A stretch of 10,605 nt of DNA from UMGS172 sp964634675. Lineage in GTDB: Bacteria > Bacillota > Clostridia > Oscillospirales > Acutalibacteraceae. Below, one piece after another: positions 5,847 through 10,605 of the stretch. Below the pieces are notes generated by a model. That model was not told the origin of the DNA. It did no database searches and saw nothing but the letters and a program-made list of their open reading frames with translations. The stretch is taken from contig CAZWLH010000051.1 of the NCBI GenBank assembly GCA_964634675.1, positions 1-10,605 on the forward strand, read 5' to 3'. Each line of letters opens with the position of its first letter. The stretch's first letter is position 1. The position numbers were made by a program, and so were the translations under genes.

Positions 5847-7514
5847 TCATTCTACCGAAAGAATGAAATAGTAAACAGGCTGGCCGCCGTTTACAAGCGT
5901 TACTTCAACATCACTGCCCATTTTCTCCTGCAAGGCATCGCAAACCGCAGAAGCCTGCTCCTCGGTGACGTCCTCACCGTAAATAAGCGTGATAAATGCG
6001 GTCTCACGTGTGCTGAGGCTCTTGGCAAGCTTCAGCACGCTCTTCTCAAGGTCGGTCTCGGTAAAGGAAACCTTACCGTTGGCAAGAGCCAACAGCTCGC
6101 CCTTCTTGATCTGCTTGCCGTCATAGTCGGAGTCACGTGCGGCAAAGGTGACCTGTCCTGTCTGAACGTTTGCATATGCCTTTTGCATATTTATTGCGTT
6201 GGTATCGGCATCGCTGTCGGGATCAAAGCCAAGCATAGCGGAAATACCCTGCGGAATGGTGCGTGTGGGCAGAACGATAACCTTACGTGTGCTCAAAGGA
6301 ACAGCCTGCTCTGCCGCCATAATGATGTTCTTGTTGTTGGGTAAAACAAAAACGGTTGAGGCGGGAGTTTGCTCGATCGCATTGAGAATATCGTCGGTGC
6401 TCGGGTTCATGGTCTGTCCGCCCGAAACGATTTTATCGGCACCGAGGTCGCAGAACAGCTCATGCAGACCCTCACCTGCGGCAACCGCAACAAAGCCGAA
6501 GTCCTTCTCGATTTCGACCGGCTCGGCCTTTTCGGGAGCAGCGGGAGCGGCGGTCTTGGGAGCCTCGCTCTTGGCATCATGCTTGGCACGCTCATGCTGG
6601 TCGCGCATATTTTCGACCTTCATATTTATGAGCTGACCGAAGGTAAGTCCTTTTTCAAAGGCATTACCGGGGTGGTCGGTGTGGACATGAACCTTTATGA
6701 TCTCATCATCATCGACAACAACGACACAGTCACCGATGGTTTCAAGATATGCACGGAGCGTTTTGGGATCCTTATCGGCCGAATCACGCTTAACGATAAA
6801 TTCGGTGCAATAGGTAAAGGTGATATCCGCTTCGGCCTCACCTGCGGCGTTACGCTGTGCCGAGGCAGGGGATGAAACGGCAGCGACTTCGGCCGTTTCT
6901 ATCATTTTGCCGTCGCGAATGACCGACAGCATACCCTCGAGTATAACGACAAAGCCACGGCCGCCTGCATCGACAACACCGGCCTTTTTGAGAACGGGAA
7001 GCATTTCGGGGGTTTCGTCAAGTGCCTTGCGTGCTCCGTCGAGCATAGCCTCGAACACCTCGACGACATTCTTGCCTTCCGTAAGAGCGGCTGCGGCATA
7101 TTCCGAAGCCACACGTGCGACCGTGAGAATGGTACCCTCGGTCGGCTTCATAACGGCATTGTAAGCTGCTTCAACGCCGAGACGGATAGCTTCGGCAAGA
7201 CCCTCGGAATCCATATATTCCTTGCCCTTAAGACCCTTTGCAAAGCCTCTGAACAAGAGCGAAAGAATAACTCCCGAGTTACCTCTTGCACCTCTGAGAA
7301 GTGCCGAAGCGTTGACCGAAGCAACCTTTTCGGCGGTCTCACCCTCAAGAAGCATAAGCTCGCGTGCGGCGGCACTGATGGTCATCGACATATTTGTGCC
7401 GGTATCGCCGTCCGGAACGGGGAATACGTTAAGCTCATCGACCGCCTGCTTGCAGTTGATGATATTGTTTGCGCCGGACAGTAAAGCATCACGCAAAGTG
7501 TTTCCGTTTATCAA
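5847..7514 (-). CDS. fakA: Fatty-acid kinase catalytic subunit FakA (YloV, DAK2-domain protein)
   Basis: A 555-residue protein when started at TTG 7514. The N-terminal DAK2/DhaL-like kinase domain (about 1-200) shows V-P-D-G-D-T-G-T-N at 33-41, where aspartates bind Mg-ATP, R-G-A-R-G-N-S-G at 74-81, K-P-T-E-G-T-I-L near 123-130 and D-A-G-G at 182-185. The middle domain holds T-E-F-I-V (about 237-241) and V-H-V-H-T-D-H-P-G at 275-283. An Ala/Pro/Glu/Lys-rich linker (about 306-337) joins the C-terminal domain. FakA phosphorylates fatty acids held by a FakB (DegV) partner, feeding phospholipid synthesis; no fakB is in the window. Upstream lies the Asp23 gene and downstream, one base away, recG: a widespread Firmicute arrangement. 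The TTG at 7523, nine bases earlier, is rejected because it abuts the ribosome site. Confidence 0.93.
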   Translation of the reverse strand: MINGNTLRDALLSGANNIINCKQAVDELNVFPVPDGDTGTNMSMTISAAARELMLLEGETAEKVASVNASALLRGARGNSGVILSLLFRGFAKGLKGKEYMDSEGLAEAIRLGVEAAYNAVMKPTEGTILTVARVASEYAAAALTEGKNVVEVFEAMLDGARKALDETPEMLPVLKKAGVVDAGGRGFVVILEGMLSVIRDGKMIETAEVAAVSSPASAQRNAAGEAEADITFTYCTEFIVKRDSADKDPKTLRAYLETIGDCVVVVDDDEIIKVHVHTDHPGNAFEKGLTFGQLINMKVENMRDQHERAKHDAKSEAPKTAAPAAPEKAEPVEIEKDFGFVAVAAGEGLHELFCDLGADKIVSGGQTMNPSTDDILNAIEQTPASTVFVLPNNKNIIMAAEQAVPLSTRKVIVLPTRTIPQGISAMLGFDPDSDADTNAINMQKAYANVQTGQVTFAARDSDYDGKQIKKGELLALANGKVSFTETDLEKSVLKLAKSLSTRETAFITLIYGEDVTEEQASAVCDALQEKMGSDVEVTLVNGGQPVYYFILSVE

Positions 7515-7523
7515 AACTAACAA

Positions 7524-7529
7524 CTCCTT
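7524..7529 (-). promoter_or_regulatory. Ribosome binding site that decides the fakA start
   Basis: On the - strand AAGGAG is immediately followed by TTG (7523), which leaves no spacing, and nine bases later by a second in-frame TTG (7514), an acceptable distance. The second start gives M-I-N-G-N-T-L-R-D, the usual beginning of clostridial homologues as I recall them. Confidence 0.75.
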
Positions 7530-7533
7530 AAAC

Positions 7534-7547
7534 GGCAGAAATCTGCC
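7534..7547 (-). other. Short palindrome between yloU and fakA
   Basis: GGCAGA-AA-TCTGCC is a perfect 14-base palindrome in the 42-base gap. As RNA from the - strand it gives a five-pair stem with a four-base loop, a few bases before the fakA ribosome site. It lacks a T run, so it is more likely a processing or translation-modulating element than a terminator, if it does anything. Confidence 0.35.
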
Positions 7548-7556
7548 TTAACAAAA

Positions 7557-7904
7557 TTACTCTTTAATTCCGTCGATTCTGACGGTCACTTTGCCGACGT
7601 TAATGCCGCAGGCTTCGTTAACAACATATTTGACCTTGTGTGTAATGCTCTTGGCAATAGCATTTATGTTCATGCCGTAAGCAACGATAATATGAAGATC
7701 GACATTTATCATATCGATATTACCGGTTATGTTGATACCCTTTTCGGTATAGTTCTTCTTAGAGAAGATATTGCGGAACTTTTGCTTGCCGTGGGGTGCC
7801 ATTCCGGCAACACCGAAGCAGGAGGAAGCCGCATTGCCGATAAGCTTTGCAAGGTATTCCTCGGAAAGAGAAATGGTTCCGGTTCGGGTTTCATAGCAGA
7901 TCAT
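7557..7904 (-). CDS. yloU: Asp23/Gls24-family envelope stress protein (YloU)
   Basis: A 115-residue protein of the Asp23/Gls24 family. Visible features are the opening G-T-I-S-L-S-E-E-Y-L-A-K-L-I-G-N-A-A (about 9-26), C-F-G-V-A-G-M (29-35), the central V-D-L-H-I-I-V-A-Y-G strand (about 68-77), and the end I-N-V-G-K-V-T-V-R-I-D-G-I. There is no signal peptide or membrane helix; family members associate with the membrane through partners and are linked to cell-envelope homeostasis. Placement directly before fakA is conserved across Firmicutes, hinting at a role tied to membrane lipid supply. GGAGGT lies seven bases before the ATG. The upstream binding-protein gene ends 14 bases earlier, so the two are co-transcribed. 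Confidence 0.92.
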   Translation of the reverse strand: MICYETRTGTISLSEEYLAKLIGNAASSCFGVAGMAPHGKQKFRNIFSKKNYTEKGINITGNIDMINVDLHIIVAYGMNINAIAKSITHKVKYVVNEACGINVGKVTVRIDGIKE

Positions 7905-7918
7905 ATATCTTACCTCCG

Positions 7919-9577
7919 TTATTTTGTTTTGTTTATATTCGCAATTCCGAAGAAAACATCGGAAACGGATGACATTTCGGTAACGCCGACAGATGAAGAG
8001 CAGACGGTCAGTCCGCAGCGGTGGCAGATCGGTATTATCGGCATTTCGGCGTTGAAAGCGTTGATTATATCGACTATCGAAAGCTCGCCCTTATAAAAGC
8101 CCGAAACGGTCGCATCGAGAGAATATACCTTTTCGGTTACGGCATCCGAGCCGTCAGTCGGAATATCGGCGGTGCCAAAGTCGCCGTCCGTCACCGTTTT
8201 CGAGGTATCCTCGGGCTTTTTGCCGTCGGTCGGCTCATTTGAAGCGGTAATATCGGGTATTCCGAAGGAAAGTGAGCCGTTAGATGTTACAAGCTCGGTC
8301 ACGTCCATATTGGGAAGAAGGCTGACCTCGGCAATGTAAAGCTCAAAGCTTCCGCTCTCAAGTGCCGAAATATAGGCATCCCAATCGACCGAAACAAGTT
8401 CGGTTCTGAAGCCCGAGGACTCCAGCTGCTCACACAAGAGCTTTGCGGCCTTTAGGCGGCGCTCATTCCCGTTATAGGCCAAAAGGCGTAATTTGAAGGC
8501 TTTTCCGTCGCTGTCAAGGAAAAATCCCTCTTCATCCCTTCTATTATAACCTATCTTACTCAAATTCGCAACAATATTTTCCGAATCTTGGGTATAACTT
8601 AAATTTTGAAGTCCTCTTGAATCCTCCCAAGCCTCGTTGAAAAGACCGGTCGCAGGCGTGGCATAAGAGAAGTATGCGCTGTCGCAAACGGCGGTGCGGT
8701 CGACTGCCGAGGCAAGGGCGTACCTCAGCTCGGCATTTTTCAGGTGCTTATTCGAAAGATTGATTCCCAGATAAACAAGGTCTGTGAGCCTTACCGACGA
8801 TGAAGAGCCCGACATCGGCGGAATGACGCCGTCGGAAAGGTCGGTGTAGTAAATGCTCACGTTTCCGACCTCAAGATTATACTTGACGACCGTTTCGTCG
8901 GGAGCGTTTATGAGCTTTATCTCGTTGACCGTCGGTTGTCCGTTTATATGGTCGGGATTGCTTTTGAGCAAACGTGAAGCTGTGTCGTAAATATATCTTC
9001 CCGAGCCTATCGGCGGCAAGCTGATGTTGTTTTCGTCCTTCCTTTCGTCGGTTCCGCTTTTGATTATCGGAAAGGTCAAAAGATTTGCGAAATAAGGGTC
9101 GGCCTTAGAGAGTGTTATGAGTACACGGGCTTGCCCCTCGGCCTTATAGCTTTTTACCGTTGCCAGCGACCGGCCGTAAGCGGTCAGCTCTGCCTCCAAT
9201 GCACGCTTCAGTGAAAAAACGACATCGTCTGCGGTGACTGCGGTACCGTCGGAAAAACGGGCGCTACGCAGCGTTACGGTACATTCGGTGCCGTTAAGCT
9301 CAATGCTTTCGGCAAGGCAGAGACGCGGCTGAAATTTCGTATCTAACTGTATCAATGAATCGTAAAGCAAGGCGGAAAGTCGGCGGTTGGCCTGCGTTTC
9401 GGCCTTATAAGGGTTGAGCGAATCACTCATACTGTAAAGCAGGGAAAGACTGCTTAAAGCCGTGTCGGCGGTGCCGCTTTGAGAGGAAGATGTATTGTCG
9501 GCAGGAGTGTTTGCTTTGCAGGCCGCAAGCAAAAGCAAAAGAAGCGTCAGCCACAAACACACTGTTCTTTTTATCAT
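7919..9577 (-). CDS. Lipoprotein solute-binding protein, SBP_bac_5 (peptide/nickel type), orphan
   Basis: A 552-residue extracytoplasmic binding protein. Residues 1-20 are a lipoprotein signal: M-I-K-R, a leucine run, then the lipobox L-A-A-C with C20 as the lipidated residue, followed by a Ser/Thr/Asn-rich tether to about 40. Residues about 45-130 show the family opening (S-D-S-L-N-P-Y near 51-57, L-L-Y-D-S-L-I near 70-76, R-F-S-D-G-T-A-V-T-A-D-D-V-V-F-S at 107-122). I-G-S-G-R-Y at 190-195 and E-L-R-Y-A-L-A-S-A-V-D-R at 283-294 are further class-5 marks. A Thr/Asp/Gly-rich stretch at about 444-485 breaks the C-terminal lobe, and the usual P-I-I-P-I follows at 513-517. No permease or ATPase gene is adjacent, so the substrate and transporter are unknown. 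AGGTG lies seven bases before the ATG. Confidence 0.88.
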   Translation of the reverse strand: MIKRTVCLWLTLLLLLLAACKANTPADNTSSSQSGTADTALSSLSLLYSMSDSLNPYKAETQANRRLSALLYDSLIQLDTKFQPRLCLAESIELNGTECTVTLRSARFSDGTAVTADDVVFSLKRALEAELTAYGRSLATVKSYKAEGQARVLITLSKADPYFANLLTFPIIKSGTDERKDENNISLPPIGSGRYIYDTASRLLKSNPDHINGQPTVNEIKLINAPDETVVKYNLEVGNVSIYYTDLSDGVIPPMSGSSSSVRLTDLVYLGINLSNKHLKNAELRYALASAVDRTAVCDSAYFSYATPATGLFNEAWEDSRGLQNLSYTQDSENIVANLSKIGYNRRDEEGFFLDSDGKAFKLRLLAYNGNERRLKAAKLLCEQLESSGFRTELVSVDWDAYISALESGSFELYIAEVSLLPNMDVTELVTSNGSLSFGIPDITASNEPTDGKKPEDTSKTVTDGDFGTADIPTDGSDAVTEKVYSLDATVSGFYKGELSIVDIINAFNAEMPIIPICHRCGLTVCSSSVGVTEMSSVSDVFFGIANINKTK

Positions 9578-9606
9578 TCATAAGCACCTGCCCTTCTGAC
9601 TATGTA

Positions 9607-10383
9607 CTATTTAATAACTATGCGTGAAACGGCCGTGGTAAGTCCCGTTTCCCTGTCAATATCGAAAATACAGCCGTCAAGTCGGCACGGCCCGTCGGCA
9701 AGCTGAAATTTCACGGCGGCGCCGTCCTTTATCCGAGCGAGCGAAAGCTCCTTCTTAACGCCTAGTATGGAATCGTCGGGACCGGTCATACCGATGTCGG
9801 AAATATATCCCGTCCCAAGCGGAAGTATTTGCTCATCGGCGGTGGCAACATGGGTGTGAGTGCCGAAAACGGCAGAGACACGGCCGTCAAGATAATATGC
9901 CAGGGCCTTCTTTTCGGCGGTGGCTTCGGCGTGAAAATCTACCAAAACGGTTTTGATGCCGCTGTGCTCGGCATTTTTCAGCAGACGGTCGGCGGCGGCA
10001 AACGGATCCTCGGCCTCGGGCATATATACCCGACCCGCAAGGTTTATAACCGCGGCACGCAGCATTCCGAGGTCGATTTCGGCATATCCGACACCGGGTC
10101 CTGAGGTGTGAAGATTATCCGGCCGCAAAAGAAAGGGATCGCTTTCAAACTGGGAAAAGATCTCTCTTCGCCTTAAGGAGTGGTTTCCGCCGGTCAAAAC
10201 ATCGGCGCCTGCGGCATAGAGCATATCGGCCGAAATGGGAGTGATACCGTTTCCGTCGGCCGAGTTTTCGCCGTTGACTATGCAAAGGTCGATTTTGTTA
10301 TTTCGTTTGAATTCGGGCAAAGCCTTCATTAAAAATTTGCAGCCGATACTGCCGCAAACATCTCCGACTGCGAGGACTCTCAA
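9607..10383 (-). CDS. ymdB: YmdB-family metallophosphoesterase (cyclic nucleotide phosphodiesterase)
   Basis: A 258-residue enzyme from TTG 10383. Family signatures in this numbering are G-D-V-C-G-S-I-G at 7-14 (metal ligand D8), N-G-E-N-S-A at 37-42 (E39), T-G-G-N-H at 64-68 (N67, H68), D-F-H-A-E-A-T at 149-155 (H151), and G-T-H-T-H-V at 174-179 (H176, H178). All metal-binding positions are present, and D8, E39 and N67 coincide with the numbering I recall for Bacillus subtilis YmdB, supporting the TTG start. YmdB-type enzymes hydrolyse 2',3'- or 3',5'-cyclic nucleotides and affect biofilm and sporulation decisions. In many Firmicutes the gene follows rny; here it heads an operon with the binding protein 29 bases downstream. 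The usual G-N-H-x-W-D is G-N-H-S-L-R here. Confidence 0.9.
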   Translation of the reverse strand: MRVLAVGDVCGSIGCKFLMKALPEFKRNNKIDLCIVNGENSADGNGITPISADMLYAAGADVLTGGNHSLRRREIFSQFESDPFLLRPDNLHTSGPGVGYAEIDLGMLRAAVINLAGRVYMPEAEDPFAAADRLLKNAEHSGIKTVLVDFHAEATAEKKALAYYLDGRVSAVFGTHTHVATADEQILPLGTGYISDIGMTGPDDSILGVKKELSLARIKDGAAVKFQLADGPCRLDGCIFDIDRETGLTTAVSRIVIK

Positions 10384-10387
10384 AAAA

Positions 10388-10393
10388 TCACCT
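10388..10393 (-). promoter_or_regulatory. Ribosome binding site that decides the ymdB start
   Basis: AGGTGA on the - strand lies four bases before TTG 10383. The longer ATG start at 10398 has no such site and would lie only about five bases from the predicted transcription start, so the TTG is preferred. Confidence 0.65.
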
Positions 10394-10409
10394 GCCATTA
10401 GTTGGAATT

Positions 10410-10438
10410 ATTTTAACACAAAGCACGGATATTTACAA
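10410..10438 (-). promoter_or_regulatory. Promoter of the ymdB-SBP-yloU-fakA-recG operon
   Basis: On the - strand TTGTAA (10438-10433), a 17-base spacer, and TAAAAT (10415-10410), with TGT just before the -10 as an extended element. Transcription should begin near 10403. No other clear promoter or terminator interrupts the five downstream genes, although internal promoters within coding sequence cannot be excluded. Confidence 0.6.
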
Positions 10439-10510
10439 TATTTTTTGCTCATTTTACCGCCCAATGCACACACAAAGCCATTTTATATGATATATTTTAC
10501 TACTAATATA

Positions 10511-10532
10511 TGAATTTTTCAACAAAAAATCA
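10511..10532. repeat. Imperfect inverted repeat upstream of the rightward promoter
   Basis: TGAaTTTTT-caac-AAAAAaTCA pairs at eight of nine positions around a four-base centre, ending six bases before the TTGAAA -35. Its position suits an operator, but it is almost pure A/T and may be chance. It is not a match to a regulator box I can name. Confidence 0.25.
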
Positions 10533-10537
10533 AAAGT

Positions 10538-10565
10538 TTGAAATATTGTTAAAATATGTTATGAT
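10538..10565 (+). promoter_or_regulatory. Rightward promoter for a gene beyond the window
   Basis: TTGAAA (10538-10543), a 16-base spacer and TATGAT (10560-10565), with TGT at 10557-10559 as an extended -10. Transcription would start near 10572 and run off the right edge through at least 33 A-rich leader bases. TACAAT at 10565-10570 is an alternative -10. The gene served is not visible. Confidence 0.55.
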
Positions 10566-10605
10566 ACAATAGATAGGTAACAAAAATAATAGAAAAAACA
10601 ACTCA

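Larger units (their letters stand above)
10399..10605. other. AT-rich intergenic region at the right edge
   Basis: About 207 bases with no credible coding sequence. It holds the leftward operon promoter, a rightward promoter near 10538-10565, and an imperfect inverted repeat (10511-10532) just upstream of the latter. No riboswitch, tRNA or terminator was recognised. Confidence 0.6.

Noticed and set aside
6199..6875. Two + strand open frames opposite fakA
   Set aside because: Both are antisense to well-conserved DAK2-family sequence and show no recognisable domain; they arise from the GC-rich third positions.
7521..7523. TTG at 7523 as the fakA start
   Set aside because: It directly touches the AAGGAG site with no spacing; the TTG at 7514 has normal spacing and a homologue-like N-terminus.
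1..10605. Search for CRISPR repeats, tRNA or rRNA genes, insertion sequences, toxin-antitoxin pairs and defence genes
   Set aside because: No regularly spaced repeats, transposase or resolvase motifs, cloverleaf-like segments or defence-domain signatures were seen.

Overview
The window reads as chromosomal DNA from a low-to-mid GC Firmicute, most likely a gut-type Clostridia (Oscillospiraceae or Ruminococcaceae-like). This rests on the conserved Asp23/yloU - fakA(yloV) - recG gene order, strong AGGAGG-type ribosome binding sites, two TTG starts, and a prophage lysis cassette of the kind common in Clostridia. The species-level guess is inference only. No rRNA, tRNA, CRISPR array or insertion sequence was seen.

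Left region (1-1549, + strand): the end of a prophage or phage-derived element. It carries a small XkdX-like protein, an M15-type endolysin with a C-terminal peptidoglycan-binding region, a membrane-anchored coiled-coil protein of the XhlA/holin-accessory kind, and a small two-helix holin of the r1t type. The four genes are tightly packed (17-base overlap, 3-base gap, 13-base gap), so they are probably one late lysis transcript. It stops at a perfect hairpin (1531-1549) that directly abuts the 3' end of a host gene. The first 125 bases are odd: the apparent coding strand switches near position 55-65.

Middle region (1550-3787): a divergent pair, a Gfo/Idh/MocA NAD(P)-dependent oxidoreductase on the - strand and an AraC-family regulator on the + strand. 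They share a 138-base intergenic region with overlapping back-to-back promoters and four GATTTT-based direct repeats spaced near whole helical turns. This looks like a small self-contained carbohydrate or cyclitol catabolic unit whose regulator responds to its substrate.

Right region (3815-10398, - strand): a five-gene apparent operon transcribed leftward from a good sigma-A-like promoter at 10410-10438: ymdB-like phosphodiesterase, an orphan lipoprotein solute-binding protein, an Asp23/Gls24 protein (yloU), fatty-acid kinase catalytic subunit fakA (yloV) and recG. The last three are a familiar Firmicute neighbourhood. The first two are a less usual addition, and no permease or ATPase accompanies the binding protein. 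Start codons for fakA and ymdB are better placed at downstream TTG codons than at the longest-ORF starts.

Right edge (10399-10605): AT-rich spacer carrying the ymdB promoter on the - strand and a second, outward + strand promoter for a gene beyond the window. Most of the window is ordinary, recognisable biology. The points most worth a second look are the strand switch at the left edge, the operator architecture between the oxidoreductase and its regulator, the cysteine cluster in the oxidoreductase, and the low-complexity insertion in the orphan binding protein. I did not find a convincing undescribed system.
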